The notes under the pieces: model-generated
The model's database searches: none
The model's input: only the letters and a program-made list of their open reading frames with translations
What the model was told of the DNA's origin: nothing
Part shown: piece after piece, positions 8,901 to 20,000 of the stretch
Position numbering within the stretch: the first letter of the stretch is position 1
Layout of the letters: every line of letters starts with the position of its first letter
Program-made: the position numbers and the translations under genes
NCBI GenBank assembly: GCA_964486845.1
Contig: CAZAQY010000001.1
Coordinates: 1 to 64,000, forward strand
Origin: Anammoximicrobium sp964486845
GTDB lineage: Bacteria; Planctomycetota; Planctomycetia; Pirellulales; Pirellulaceae
DNA: 64,000 nucleotides
Direction: 5' to 3'

Positions 8901-9604
8901 CCGTCGCCGTAGTACGTTTCGTCGGTGTCACCCGGCTTCCAGGCCCAATCGACCGACACCGGTCCAGACTGCTTGCTGCCGGAACCGAGCACGCCGGCCG
9001 CCCGCACCTTGATCGGCAGCGGCGCCGGCTCGTCCCACTGCACGGCGAGTTGCAGTTGGTCTAATCGCCAGGGGACGCCGGAAGTGGCGTCGCGGACCTC
9101 GAGCGTCCCGCCTTCGACCTGGATCGCCAGCTTTTGCACGGCCGATCCTTGCGAGGGCTCGGAGAACAGCTTGGCCAGGGCGTCCTCCCAGTTGCTGCCG
9201 TCGGGACGCAAGACCAACTGCAACTTCGGCTCCTCGACACGAAACACACCGGGCTGGGAAGTGTCCGACAACAATCCCAGCAGCGACTTCTCGCTACGCA
9301 GCGACTTGACGTGCCCCAACGGCCGGCCCCGCCGATCGCGAGCTTCGATATCGCGGGCCAGCAGCGGCGAAAGCCAACCGAGGGATGCCGAGCCGATGGT
9401 GACGCTCCCCTCGAAATCCGACAAGGCGGCCGATACAATCGACTGCCGCAGGCCGGTGTTGGCCACAATGACGGGCACGGACCAGAGGAGCACGATCGCT
9501 GCGACCGCCACCAGGGGAACTCCGATCAGCCAGCGCCGCAGCCGGCGGAGACGGGTGAACTGGGATTCGTGCTGTTCCGTGTTTCTGCGTCGTTTTGCCC
9601 TCAT
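5921..9604 (-). CDS. AsmA/TamB-like large envelope protein
   Basis: 1227 residues. A basic cytoplasmic N-terminus (about 1-27) is followed by one membrane anchor (about 28-50) and a very long region rich in short beta-strand patterns with conserved pieces such as GSASLGWLSPLLARDIEARD near the start. The last roughly 180 residues (QLTIHSAQVGPGPLAQ onward, then RVHHQGLTMTSGDVLI) resemble the AsmA C-terminal region. Such proteins are inner-membrane-anchored, periplasm-spanning molecules implicated in lipid transport to or assembly of the outer membrane. It ends exactly at the edge of the inverted-repeat element. Divergent from the DUF2088 gene. Confidence 0.75.
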   Translation of the reverse strand: MRAKRRRNTEQHESQFTRLRRLRRWLIGVPLVAVAAIVLLWSVPVIVANTGLRQSIVSAALSDFEGSVTIGSASLGWLSPLLARDIEARDRRGRPLGHVKSLRSEKSLLGLLSDTSQPGVFRVEEPKLQLVLRPDGSNWEDALAKLFSEPSQGSAVQKLAIQVEGGTLEVRDATSGVPWRLDQLQLAVQWDEPAPLPIKVRAAGVLGSGSKQSGPVSVDWAWKPGDTDETYYGDGQLTLRGQSIPLVTLSSLAQRFVGDIQAQGTASCDAVWQWKEGGRRQRMQVDRLQTGPLAVRAPAWFGPDVLRTDSLRGSAQLESDGAAWNVERLTVDSEFARLSAQGVLQAGDITSMADWAKFVSQVPDVDLKVDGRVDLAKLTKMLPATLNLRETTQVKSGLLNLSLESKAGNPPRLAARLEATDLAAVENGQEFTWEKPILVTANLRRSPAGPVIDELTCRSSFLDVSAKGTLSQGTAVVRGDLRQLAADAGRFIDLTGYQLTGRVDGNIRWQHSENDQVAAGGQLKLNDFELTSRDRQPWRESELTLDLAGTADVKGGQINRVLSATLQVHSGSDELRTDLLQPVAVTGDAPLWPLGLKLRGNLATWLPRLRPFVPLGERRLAGVLNLDATMSVSDQRIDAESVKLQIDQFRSREWDLAIDEPTVRLDARASWDMSQGRVTAQDVTMTSSTVAFRAQQVVLQLPTAGPMVSGKLSYRADLARVGQWLQTPGQAADRQLTGAVTGTLEATHEAGVTQVSWTSDAENMIFATRKVNRSPGGPALAAASSAWQELWREPAVKLVSRERYDHQRDVLEVQELSATAGLFRLVAAGRIEEFSGRQSAELSGEVDYDWADVSTKLSGFLGKDVQITGRDKGRFALKGPLREATAKVGLGPVPGGPAAVSLSQPSQAEFRLVSATGTPAAGGALVPAALAGSARLGWESGSLYGLLLGKGELKAALGGGVLQFAPLQVPVSEGRFQAVSRIELNAAPMRLLVDQGQLIDNVRISPELCRTWLKYVAPLLADATRAEGRFSVLLDGAKVPLSDTSKSDVHGQLTIHSAQVGPGPLAQEFLSLAQQVKTILEGRAASNIQNAASNWLMIPEQTVRVDVQDGRVHHQGLTMTSGDVLIRTSGSVGFDESLAIMAEVPIRDEWVTDKKYLSSLRGTTIQIPLQGTLSKPRLDNRMLRELSTRMIGGAARGVLQDEVNRGLQRLFGPALQGGNNATGNGTP

Positions 9605-9651
9605 TTTCGTCCTCGCCGGTAAGAGACAACTTTCGATGACTGGATAGAATT

Positions 9652-9688
9652 TCTGGCAGGGCCAGATTTTAGGCAGAATCCAATTCTG
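9652..9688. promoter_or_regulatory. two adjacent dyads in a divergent promoter region
   Basis: TCTGGC-AGG-GCCAGA (9652-9666) and CAGAAT-CCA-ATTCTG (9674-9688) are both perfect 6-base dyads with 3-base loops, 7 bases apart. They lie between the AsmA-like gene (minus) and the DUF2088 gene (plus). They could be operator half-sites or small hairpins; no regulator is known. Confidence 0.3.
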
Positions 9689-9736
9689 GTCCTAGATCGA
9701 CTTGCCGCCGAGTTAGCCGCCGTGAGGATGCTAGCA

Positions 9737-11008
9737 ATGCCCGAATACCCGCAAATCTTCCGCCTTCGGCAGTCCTTCGAGCGGCCGCGCGTGGCCGACG
9801 TGGCGGCGGAGGTTCACGCCCAGTTGACCCACCTGGCGCTGCGAGAAAGGATTCAGCCCGGACAATCGGTGGCGATCACGGCGGGCAGCCGCGGGATCGC
9901 CAACATGCCCGTGATCGTCAAGGCGATTGTGGACCACATGCGGATCCTGGGCGCCCAGCCGTTTATCGTACCGGCCATGGGCAGCCACGCGGGCGGCACG
10001 GCCGAGGGCCAACAAGAGCTGATCGAGGAGTACGGCATTACCGAGGCGTTCTGCGGCTGTCCCATCCGTTCGAGCATGGACACCGTGGTCGTGTGCCAGG
10101 CACGCGAAGGCTTTCCCGTCCATTTCGATCGTTTCGCCGCTGCCGCGGATCACGTCGTGGTCTGTGGACGCGTCAAGCCGCACACCTCCTTCGCCGGAGA
10201 CGTGGAAAGCGGCCTGATGAAAATGATGCTGATCGGGCTGGGTAAGCATAACGGGGCCAAAATCTACCATCGCGCGATCATGGACTACAGTTTCGACCAG
10301 ATCATCCGCAGCGTGGCTCGCGAGGTGCTCAGCCGCTGCCGCGTCGTCGCCGGCGTGGCCATCGTCGAAAACAGCTACGACGAAACGGCCAAGATCGCCG
10401 CGGTGCGTCCGGAAGAGTTTGAAGCGCGGGAAAAGGAACTGCTCGTGTTGGCCAAAAAGTGGCTGCCTCGCCTGCCGTTCGACAAGGCCGATATTCTGCT
10501 GATTGACGAACTGGGCAAAGATATCAGCGGCACGGGCATGGACACCAACGTGGTGGGGCGCAAGTTTGCGGTCCACGAACCGGGGCCGGGGGAAAAGCCG
10601 GAGATTCGCTACATTGCCGTGCGCGGCCTGACGCCCAAGACGCGCGGCAACGCGACAGGATTGGGACTGGCCGAGTTCTGCCGCAGCCGAGTGTTGCGGG
10701 AGCGTGACGTGAACATGACGCGGATCAACAGCTGTACCGGCGGCGACGTGTGCGCCGCCATGACGCCGCTGGACTACGAGACGGACCGCGAAATCCTGGA
10801 CGTCGCCCTGCCGCTGATCGGCCTCACCGAGCCGCGCGACGCGAAATTGATTTGGATCCGCGACACCCTGCACGTCGAGGAAGTAGCCTGTTCCGTGGCA
10901 TATCTTGCGGAAGCCCGTCAACGGCCCGACCTGGACGTCCTTTCGCCCCCGGTCCAGCTACCCTGGGATGCCGCCGGGAATCTTCCCGACCGTGTTACCA
11001 GCGTTTGA
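9737..11008 (+). CDS. DUF2088 / lactate racemase (LarA)-like domain protein
   Basis: About 423 residues. The segment VCGRVKPHTSFAGDVESGLMKMMLIGLGKH is characteristic of the DUF2088/LarA N-terminal fold, with further conserved stretches such as GNATGLGLAEF. LarA uses a nickel-pincer cofactor to racemise lactate, but many family members act on other, mostly unknown substrates, and no larB/C/E cofactor genes are in the window. The exact substrate is therefore open. ATG 9737 is chosen because GTGAGG lies about ten bases upstream as a weak ribosome site; GTG 9722 or ATG 9728 would add a few residues. Transcribed alone. Confidence 0.75.
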   Translation: MPEYPQIFRLRQSFERPRVADVAAEVHAQLTHLALRERIQPGQSVAITAGSRGIANMPVIVKAIVDHMRILGAQPFIVPAMGSHAGGTAEGQQELIEEYGITEAFCGCPIRSSMDTVVVCQAREGFPVHFDRFAAAADHVVVCGRVKPHTSFAGDVESGLMKMMLIGLGKHNGAKIYHRAIMDYSFDQIIRSVAREVLSRCRVVAGVAIVENSYDETAKIAAVRPEEFEAREKELLVLAKKWLPRLPFDKADILLIDELGKDISGTGMDTNVVGRKFAVHEPGPGEKPEIRYIAVRGLTPKTRGNATGLGLAEFCRSRVLRERDVNMTRINSCTGGDVCAAMTPLDYETDREILDVALPLIGLTEPRDAKLIWIRDTLHVEEVACSVAYLAEARQRPDLDVLSPPVQLPWDAAGNLPDRVTSV

Positions 11009-11036
11009 GAAACACCTGTCGTCCCGGCAAAGCAGC

Positions 11037-11055
11037 CATCACACTCCGTGTGATG
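11037..11055. terminator. hairpin in a convergent gap
   Basis: CATCACAC-TCC-GTGTGATG: perfect 8-base arms and a 3-base loop between the ends of the DUF2088 gene (plus) and the dockerin metalloprotease gene (minus). There is no T-run, so termination activity is uncertain. Confidence 0.4.
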
Positions 11056-11144
11056 ATCGGCAAGAAACACTGGACAGCTATCTCTCGAATGCTGCTGGCC
11101 GTCTGGCATTAGCACAGAACGGCGGCGGATTTGGACAACGTGTG

Positions 11145-13793
11145 TCACGCCGTCTGCGATGTCGAGTACACATCGGCGACATCTTTAGCCAAATCGCTCA
11201 GTATTTCTTCGAGGCCGGTCCACTCGCCGGCCGAGTGGAATTGCGACCTACGAGTTGCCGAGTGAACCAGACGATGGAGTTCCTTCGGCAGACTGGGGGC
11301 GACCACGGCGGACAGGGCCGAGGCTCCGCGCGGAAGTTCGCCACACGGTGGTATCCCCGGCTGATGAACAGCCTCCTCCATCACGTTTACCGTTTGCGGT
11401 GAACTCGGCGGAAAATCCAGAATCAAAGAAGCCGCGAGGGGCGAGGCCAGCGGACCCTCCCCCTCGGCCTCGGAACTGCTCGGCGCCTCGCCGCCGGCCG
11501 AAGCCAGGTACGATCCGTCCGCAGAGGACTGCTCGTTCAATTCGTTGACCACGATCAAGACATCCACCGCCGTCACGGAGCCATTCCCATCTACGTCGTA
11601 GTAGGGGGGAGGAACGTCCGACGACGGAAGCCTCACATCGCCGGGATGAGCGTTGATGTAGTTGATGATGACCAGGGCATCCAACGGCGTCACTTCGTCC
11701 TTGCCATTGACGTCCGTGGGGCGAACGGGATTCTGCCAGGAAATCTCGCCCGCATGGCCCACCAGGTTCACTTGCCCCAACGCCTCGCCTTCCCCCAAGA
11801 CAACCTGTTGACGAGACTCGGCGAGCACGCGGCCGGACGGTGTCAGGGCTTCTAAGAAGTAGCTGCCGGCAGGCAGAGCGGTGATGGCGTACGCGCCTTG
11901 GGCATCCGTCTTCGCCACCGTCTCCGGACCGAAACGCAGTCGATCCAGCCGTACGCCTGCGCCCGCATGCCCGGAGGCCACCGCATAGGCGATGTCGGCG
12001 ATCGGACGCTGGACCAGCATTGTCTCCACCTTGCCGGCGGCCAACTCGTCCGTCGTGTAGCGTCCCAGTAGAGTGCCGCACGCGTCATAGACGTCCAGCC
12101 GGGCACGGTCGCCTCCTCCCGTGCCGATCGCGTCCAGTTGCACGGAAGTCACTGGCGTGGGGAAATCCACCCGCAACTGTACCGAATCCAGTGCCCGTTT
12201 GGACTTCCAGATCGAACTGGCGGCGGCGAAGCTGGTATCGTTGCCAAAGACGTTTCCGTTGCCGCTGACGATGGCCACCACTTTGCCCGTCGGGTCGCCC
12301 TCCAGCGACAGTCGGGCTTGCGGCAGGACACTGTTCAACACCGTTCCCGCAACGTAGGCGTCCGGGTCCAGCGTCTGACTCAAGTTCAATGGCGAGCCAT
12401 CCGCGTCCACCATTCTGACCGTCCAACCTGCCAGCCGCGATTCCGTGTTCTGTACCAAGCCGTCATTGTTGACGTCGTTGAAGACGAACCCGTTAAGGCC
12501 CTGGCGGAGGACCGAGGATGGTGCCACCGTGTCGCCCTGGAAGGTCGGCGACACAACACCCGAGACGGCGTCCACCGTGCGTAGCTCGACGGTGTGCGTT
12601 CCTGAGGTCGGTACCGCGAACGCCAAATCGACGGCTACGACGGGTGCATCGAATGTGGCGGCGGTTTGCCACTGGCCGCCGTCAACGCGGTACTCGGCGC
12701 GACCAATCTTGTTCAACGTGATGTCATTCTGCAGCCCGGAAGAGTTCAGATTGGGCAAGGCCTGGACGGAGGAAGCGCCAAGGAAGCGATACTTGCCCGC
12801 AGCCGGATCCAGGAACCCAGTACCGCTCAGCGTGTTCGGCACATCCAAGACGTCGAAAATGCCGTCGCCATCCGAGTCGCGCCAGCCGATCATTTCCAGC
12901 GAGGATTCGGAACTGGTGTGCGCGTTGTACGCCAGATCCAAGAGCGTCCCCGTGGTCATGATGCTTTCGGATTGCGTGAAACCAGGCGTGGGATTGTCGG
13001 CCGCGTTCGTGTTTTGGGCGTTGTAGTACCCGCGGCGATCCGAGTAACCTCCTCCGCCCAAATACTCATCCCTGGCCCAGAACATGTGCCCCGTCTCGTG
13101 AGCGAACGTACTTGCCGGACGCCCCGCAGGCGACACGATGAACTGCCCGCCCGCGTAGGAGAACGCGCGGGAGAAGCTCCCGCCTGCGGCGAACATTCCG
13201 TCGGTATCGTTGGCGTCGTTCACGACGAATACGGTGAACGCCCAATCCGCTGCGTGAGCCAGTCGCTGGGCATGGTTAAAGGCGCGGATATCGTCCCCAA
13301 AGTTGCCGCGTTGGTTGTAGCCGACCTGATTCAAGAAGTCGTACATCCAGTACTGAAAGGTGTCCGAGATCTGGCTGATCGGCTCATAGCTGGTCAGAAC
13401 GGGTTGGTCTGCGTAGGTGAAATCGAACTGGAAGTTCAGTTGGTGGGGCGAATCCGGAAACTGCGTGGCAAGCGTCTGCTCCCACCACCGGACGCCGTGC
13501 TCGACCTTCTGTTTGACCGTCGCGATTTGAGCGGGCGTCCAGTTCTCGGTGTTCTGGTTGACCGCACTGAGGTTGGTGTTCGACTCCATCAACACCACGG
13601 TCACCAGGACGTCGCCCAGCATGTACTCGGCGGTATCATCGAGAAAGGCGCCGAAAGGAGCAGCCGAAAGCAGACTGCGGGCCTCCAGGGACTCGTACAT
13701 CAACGAGCGCGCAGGGCGGCATCGCGCACGGGCCGCGACCCGCGTTCGTCTGCGACGCAGCCTGGAAGGCAGACACCCTGTCCCGCGTTTCAT
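11145..13793 (-). CDS. secreted metalloprotease-like protein with type I dockerin
   Basis: 882 residues. The arginine-rich start followed by YESLEARSLLSA (about residues 33-44) is the planctomycete-type export region. A zinc site HETGH is at residues 232-236 in TFAHETGHMFWARDEY, and a possible Met-turn (ESIMTTG) follows about 40 residues later, as in metzincin-like proteases; the third ligand is not clear (D242 or E243). The middle has Ig/SdrD-B-like beta segments (GFVFNDVNNDGLVQNTES). Two dockerin half-repeats near residues 700-760 (DVNGKDEVTPLDALVIINYI and YDVDGNGSVTAVDVLIVVNE) should bind calcium. The gene lies just downstream of the giant surface protein on the same strand. The substrate is unknown. 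Confidence 0.8.
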   Translation of the reverse strand: MKRGTGCLPSRLRRRRTRVAARARCRPARSLMYESLEARSLLSAAPFGAFLDDTAEYMLGDVLVTVVLMESNTNLSAVNQNTENWTPAQIATVKQKVEHGVRWWEQTLATQFPDSPHQLNFQFDFTYADQPVLTSYEPISQISDTFQYWMYDFLNQVGYNQRGNFGDDIRAFNHAQRLAHAADWAFTVFVVNDANDTDGMFAAGGSFSRAFSYAGGQFIVSPAGRPASTFAHETGHMFWARDEYLGGGGYSDRRGYYNAQNTNAADNPTPGFTQSESIMTTGTLLDLAYNAHTSSESSLEMIGWRDSDGDGIFDVLDVPNTLSGTGFLDPAAGKYRFLGASSVQALPNLNSSGLQNDITLNKIGRAEYRVDGGQWQTAATFDAPVVAVDLAFAVPTSGTHTVELRTVDAVSGVVSPTFQGDTVAPSSVLRQGLNGFVFNDVNNDGLVQNTESRLAGWTVRMVDADGSPLNLSQTLDPDAYVAGTVLNSVLPQARLSLEGDPTGKVVAIVSGNGNVFGNDTSFAAASSIWKSKRALDSVQLRVDFPTPVTSVQLDAIGTGGGDRARLDVYDACGTLLGRYTTDELAAGKVETMLVQRPIADIAYAVASGHAGAGVRLDRLRFGPETVAKTDAQGAYAITALPAGSYFLEALTPSGRVLAESRQQVVLGEGEALGQVNLVGHAGEISWQNPVRPTDVNGKDEVTPLDALVIINYINAHPGDVRLPSSDVPPPYYDVDGNGSVTAVDVLIVVNELNEQSSADGSYLASAGGEAPSSSEAEGEGPLASPLAASLILDFPPSSPQTVNVMEEAVHQPGIPPCGELPRGASALSAVVAPSLPKELHRLVHSATRRSQFHSAGEWTGLEEILSDLAKDVADVYSTSQTA

Positions 13794-14071
13794 GCCGAAC
13801 CTGACAAAACGAACTAGCTTGGAGACTTTTTCTATTTTATCTGACTTTGCCGACCTGATTGGATACCCGTCGCTGGTATTTTACGGCAGGTCGGGTCGTA
13901 ACGGTTTTTCCGACAGAGCCTTACGGCAAAAACCGGGACGCCGAAGAACAGGCGGAAGCACAAGCCAGAAGCCCGGCTTTTCTGAAAGCCGGGCTCCGTG
14001 GCTGAAGACGCGCCGCTACGTACCTACTGCTTGGAAGGCGAAGGCTGCGGTAAGTTCCCGCCCGGAGCAGC
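13794..14071. other. intergenic region downstream of the giant gene
   Basis: 278 bases between two minus-strand genes. It holds an inverted repeat with CGGTTTTT and AAAAACCG arms (about 13907-13934) and the hairpin listed separately at 13970. An AT-richer stretch with TAAAAT on the minus strand near 13838-13843 may belong to the promoter of the dockerin protease. No gene seen. Confidence 0.4.
13970..13995 (-). terminator. hairpin after the giant gene
   Basis: AGCCCGGCTTT-TCTG-AAAGCCGGGCT: perfect 11-base arms with a 4-base loop, about 75 bases downstream of the stop of the giant gene. There is no clean T-run, so it may be an interspersed palindrome rather than a classic terminator; a similar AAGCTCGGCT hairpin is at 53084. 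Confidence 0.45.
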
Positions 14072-17000
14072 TCAGCCCGCAAAATCTGCGAAGATGGCAT
14101 CGACGGCCGAACCGGATGCCAGCGAGCGATCCACGTCCGCGACGATGTCCAGCCAATCCTCTTCGCCCCGCAGCACGTCTTCCAGATGATTGCTGGGCGG
14201 GGAGGGCGCCAACAACTGCGGTTGACCGTTCGCCTCGCCTTCGCCGCCTGACAGATTCAGCCGGTTGATCTCGTTGATGACCAGCAGGACGTCTTCCGCC
14301 GTCGCATTGCCATCCCCGCTCACGTCATAGAACGGCAAGTTGGCAGGCTTGGGCAACGGCAACGGATTGACCGGGAAGCTGTTGAGGTAGTTGATCAGCA
14401 GCAAGGCATCAATCGGCGAAACGTTGAGACTGTTGTTGACGTCGTGCCGATTTGTCGGATTCTGCCAGGGATTGGCGTAGATGATGACCCGGTAATCTTC
14501 GACTTCACCCGCGCTGGCTTCGCCCGTGGGGGACAGCCCACCGGTAGTGCTCAAGCGGAATCGCGCATAAGTCTCGCCCGGAACCGCCCAACTGGGCACG
14601 AGCAGGTCGCGGAAGGTAATAACCCCCCTGTCGTCCAGGACCGACTTGTTCAGGACAACATTGGTCAGTATCCGTTCGCCCGCATCCAGCCAGTCGCCGT
14701 CGCGATTGTAATCGATCCAGGCATCGAGCACGCCGAAGGGCACCACATCGTTCACGATGCCGCTGGTCGACACCGTGATGGTGGACTTGCGATTGGGCAC
14801 CAGCGGCGTCGTGGGGTCGAACACCACGCCGTCTTCGTCATCGTTGCCGTCGTTGTCATCGCCGTCGGCGCCGGCCGAAGGCTGGCCGTCGGCGTTGACA
14901 TCGACCGTCGCTCCCAGCGAGAAGCCGCTGAGGACCACGTGCCGTGCGCCGTCGTCTTCGCGGAGCGTCGGATACGGCTTCGGAGCATCGCCATAGTCCA
15001 TGCCCACGCCGATGAAGACGGTGAACCGCGTCTCGCCGTTCGCTTGGTTCCCGCGGATCGAATTCCCCGCCAAGTCCTTGATACTGCCGAAGAACTCCAC
15101 GGCCGCGCCGGACAAGGTCTCAGCGCCGCTGACGGCGACCCCGTACGTTTCGGGATCGGGCAGGGCCCTGACCCCCGGCAAGCCCAGGCCGTTGATCGCG
15201 TCGGCGGTCACCGCGGCGACCTGTGCCTCGGTGAACGTTTCAGCCGGAGTCACCGAGATGGACAACGCTCCAGGCAGCCCGGAAGCGCCGACCTGGGACA
15301 GGTTTGTCTGAGAGACGTCCAGCGAGATGCCTTCGCCGCCCAGAACCACGATGCCCGAACCCGCGTTGTAGGGACACAGTCCCAGACCCGCGTCGCGGAT
15401 GCGCACCACCAGTGTGTCGGCCAATTGCTGGGTCGTCGTGGTGGTGGTAAAGGGAATGACGATGTTGCCTGGAATCGTGTCGTTGTTGTCGTCCAGTTCG
15501 AACGTGGCGGTGCGGTCGCGGCTGTCGCTGAGCACAAACGTCTCGCCGTCTTGAATCAGATCCCTGAAGCTGCCTCCGGCCGTGGGGATGCGGATGCCGA
15601 ACGGCAACCGCACACCAGGCTCGCCCGACAGGGTCAAGTGTGACAGGGACACATCGACCTGATGGTTGACGCCGCCGCCCAGTTGGACGCGGCCGTCGCC
15701 GAGGTCCCTCGCCGACAGGCCCAGCGGCTGGGTGTTGACCGCCGCCGCGATCGCCGCGGCGATCTGCTTGTGGGTCTGCGTCATGGCAAACCGTACAGGC
15801 ACCCGGCCCGTCGCCGCGCGGCCGTCGGTGCTCAACTCGAACGTGACCACTTTGCGGCCGTCGTCGATGGTGAACGTCTCGCCGTCCAGGACGCCCTGCT
15901 CGACGCCCTGCTGGGCCAGGGCGGCGGACGTGACGGTCACCGTTTGCGTTCCGTCGACGCCCAGGTGTACCAGGCCGCCGCCGATGTTGGCCGGGTTGAG
16001 GCCCAAGTGCACGTTCTTCAGCGCCGTCACCAGGGCATCCGCCACTTCGCCCTGCGTGCTCAGCGACGTGAACTGGACCACCACGTTGTCCTCGCTGGCC
16101 AGCACGTTGTTGTTGTCGAACTCGATCGTCGCAGTGGTGGCCACGCCGCCCAACGTCGCAACCACGACGACGGTATCGCCGTCTGCAACGCCGCCCAGAC
16201 CCCCGCCTTGGAGCGGAACCTGAATGGCGATCGTTTCGGGCACCGTCACCACGTAACCGGTGTCGTATTCGAAGGTGAACGAGTTGCCGTACGCATCTTC
16301 GATGCGGAACGAGTCGCCGTCCGCGACTTTGTCCCCGCGGCGCGCCCCGATGATGTACCGGTCCTGGTTCTGCAACTGGATCACGTAGTTGCTGTCCAAG
16401 TCCCACACGCCGGCCATGGGGACGATGTGCAGGACGTTGTTCGTAAAGTCGTACCAGACGGTGTAGTCCTTGCCCGGCTCCAACTCGCGGACGTCTTGCA
16501 CCACGCGCACGCTGTTGACAAGGACCGTCGTATCGTCGATGCCGCTGCCGAACAAGGGCGTCCGCCCGTCGTCGAGTTGGATGGAAAACCCGTCCAGGGA
16601 ACCGCGGATCAGATTCACGAACGTGGCCGTAGGATCCTGGTCGTCGGCGCCGTTGTCCAGCGGCCGGACCAGCTTCGCTCCCGGTCCCTCGAAATCGGAC
16701 CGGTCGATCGCACCGCGGTCCTTGAACACGTTGGCACCCAATCCGGGAGGCGGCGCCACCTGCGGATCGTCGACCCGCAGTTGGCCCCAGGCGTCGTACT
16801 TGGGCGTCTGAATCGGCGAGGGGGCAATGCCCAGCGGAGCGCTGACCTGGACCATCTCCCAACGGTCCTCCAGGGCGTCGATGGCACTATCGACGATCGG
16901 GGAGCCCGCCGCCGGGTAGAAGTTCGCGAAGGATGGATCGCGGAACAACTTGATGTCATCGGCCGGGTACAAGGGGAAATCCTCGGCGACGATGCCCATC

Positions 17001-20000
17001 GCGGGGGTGCCGTTGCCCTGATACACCGTCCCGCCGACGACCGTCGAGGCGGACGAGGTATCGATGCGGATGCCGGTCTCCAGGGCCGCAACGACGTTGT
17101 TCAGGAGCGTCGGACTGGCATTGTTCTCGACCAGGATTCCCGTCGTTCCCGCTGACGCCAGCACGCCGCTGATCGCCTCGGTCAAGCCGTCGAAGAACGG
17201 CTGCGGGTTCAACGCAAAGGAGGCGATGTCGAACAGTTGCCCGCCGGTGCGGCGCGCCAATTCTCCGTAGCGTGCGTCGGTGTTGTTGGTCGCGGAATCG
17301 AAGTCGAACGGCAAACTCGGGTTCAAGGCCAGGCCGAAGAAGACGGCCGAATGGGCCTGGAAGGCGTTCAGCGCGGCCGTGAAATCGGCGGCCGTGCTGT
17401 CGTCCTCTTCGTCCGTCACGAGGACCGTCAGAATCTGCGCCCCCGGCCGGAACGTGAATTCCGTCTCCGGACCGACGTCGTTCAGGGCTTCGCGCAGCGC
17501 CAAGCTGCCGTATTCCTTATTGCCCCCTGCGGGAACCGTAAAGGTCAAGAAGGGGCTCTCCTCGGCCGTAAAGGTCGCGAAGTCGACGATGTCCTGGATT
17601 TGCACCGGCGTGGGTCCGTCGCCTGGGAACGTGACCAGCCCGTAGTGCGGGTCGATGTTTGCTCCGCGGAGCGTGGCGTCCAGATCGCCGATCCGCTGCC
17701 GGATCGACTGGACGTCGTCGGCCATCGAGCCGCTGGTATCGATCACGAACACGAGATCCACCTCGGCCCGTGCCGGTCCGCCGCGGGTCGCGCCATAGAT
17801 GGTGTTGTTGACGACGCGGCCGAAGGGCACGGAGGCGGGCTGCAACGGGCCCGCCGTCACGTCGCCAGTGTCGCCGCCGAAACGGATGCCGCCGGCCTGG
17901 TTGAAGGCCAGCACGTTGTTCGCCACCACCACTCCCGGCGCCAGGCGGGCCGTGTTGATGACCGCCAGATTACGGACCGGTCCAGGATGCGATGCGCCGC
18001 TGTCGTCACGGGCGCCCGCTTGGACGACGATGCCCCAGCCGGAGGAATCGGAAATGGTGTTGTCGCGAATCACCAACTGGCCTTGATCGCGGAACAGATT
18101 CGCGTCGCCCTTGCGCTGGTAGCGTTCCAGTTCCAAGCCGCCCGAGTTCAAGGGCCGCCGGATTTCGATTTCGTAATAACCCGTCGAGCCGTCCCGCCGC
18201 CGAGCCTGCTCCAAATCGGCGACTTGGGAGACCTCGCCCGCCGCGGTGAGCCGCCACAGCTCGCGGCCGGCAACCGCGGTGAACGCGCTGAAATACAGCG
18301 CCGGCGCTGTCCCTCCGGACACGCTCAACTCCAGGGGATCAGACGATCCCGCCGGCTCCAAGTCGGCGACCTGGGTCACCGAGCCAACGGCGTTCAACTT
18401 CCACAACTCCCGCCCGCCGGCCGGGCCCTGAGCGGCGAAGTGCAGCTGGTTGTTGAACACGGTCAAAGCGGACGGATCCGACGAACCCGCCGGATTGAGA
18501 TCGCTCACCAGCGCGGCGTTGCCGATCGCGTCCACCTTCCACAACTCGCGGTCGCCGGCCGTTGTCGCCGCGAAATAGAGCTGATTGTTGAAGACCGTAA
18601 ATCCCGCGGGATCCGACGAACCGGACGGCTCCAGTTCCGTGACCTGGCTGACGAGGCCCCAGGGATTCAACTTCCACAGCTCCCGCCCTGACGCGGCGGT
18701 GGCCGCACTGAAGTACAGCTCGCCATTGAACACGGTCATGTCCGCCGGATCTGAGGAGCCGTCGGACGCGAGGTCCACGACGTTCCTGGCGATGCCGGCC
18801 GCATCGACTTTCCACAGCTCGCGGCCCGTCGTCGGGGCGAAGGCGCTGAAATACAGCTCGTTGTTGTAGGGGGTCAAGTCCGCAGGATCGGACGAGCCGA
18901 AGGGGTCGATATCGGCGACCAGGGAGGCTACGCCGCCCGGTGTCGTCTTCCAGAGTTCCCGGCCGGTGGACGTGGTGTAGGCCGCGAAGTACAAGGCGTT
19001 GTTGAACACGGTCAGTCCGCTGGGAGCCGACGAGCCGTCGGCAAACACGTCCGTCACCAGCGACGCGGCGCCGGCCGCATTGATCTTCCACAACTCGCGG
19101 CCGTAGTCGGGATGGTAGGCGGTGAAATAGAGTTCGTTGTTGAAGACGGTCAACTCGGCCGGATCGGAGGAGCCCTCCGGATAAATGTCCGCCGCCAGCA
19201 CCGGCAGGCCCGCGGCATTGAGTTTCCACAGCTCCCGCCCGGAGGCCGCGGAGAAGGCCGTGAAGTACACCTCGCCGTTGTAGGGGGTGATGTCGGCCGG
19301 ATCCGACGAGCCGACGCCCAGTGTCCGCGGGTCGTATTCGTTGTTGTTGAAGCCGCTCACGCCGATGTAGTAGACGCCGCCGGCCGGCGCGACAAAGGCC
19401 AAGAACGGATCCCGGTTCGCAATGCCAGCGGGGTAGACGATGGCGCTCTCGCCGGGCGTCACGTTGTCGTCGCTTTCGATCATCTGCGGGACGCCGAGAG
19501 CATTCGCGATCAGGACCGGCGCCCCGTGGGCGTCGAAGACCCGCAGGTGGGCGTCCAGCGGCGACCCCAACTCCGTGGCGTCGATGTCGATGGTGATCAT
19601 CTCGCCGGCCGCCAATTCGACTCGGAACAAGTCGATCTCCGCGCCGAACGGGCGCACGTCCGGATTGTCCCCAATCCAGCCGGCGGCGCGGTAACCCTGC
19701 TGCCCGCCCGCGGCGATCCCCGTCTCGACGGCCACGTCCAACGTGTCGTTCGACTCAGCCGCCGGCAGTCCTGGGGTGACGCCGCCGGTCGCCTCCTCGA
19801 TCGCCAGTTGCACCCCGGCCGGCAAGTGTACCCGGTCGCTGGTGCTCTGCGGCCCGGCGTACACGCCGTCTCTCGACACCGCCCAGACACTCAACCGGCC
19901 TGCATCCGCCGCCGCGTTAATCGCATCGCGTATGCGACGCGCCATCACCACGCTGCTGTCGCTGGGGGCGAACCCAATCGCGTCGCGGCCGGCTTGCACG

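Noticed and set aside
9722..9736. GTG start for the DUF2088 protein
   Set aside because: Possible, but the GTGAGG there fits better as the ribosome site for the ATG at 9737.
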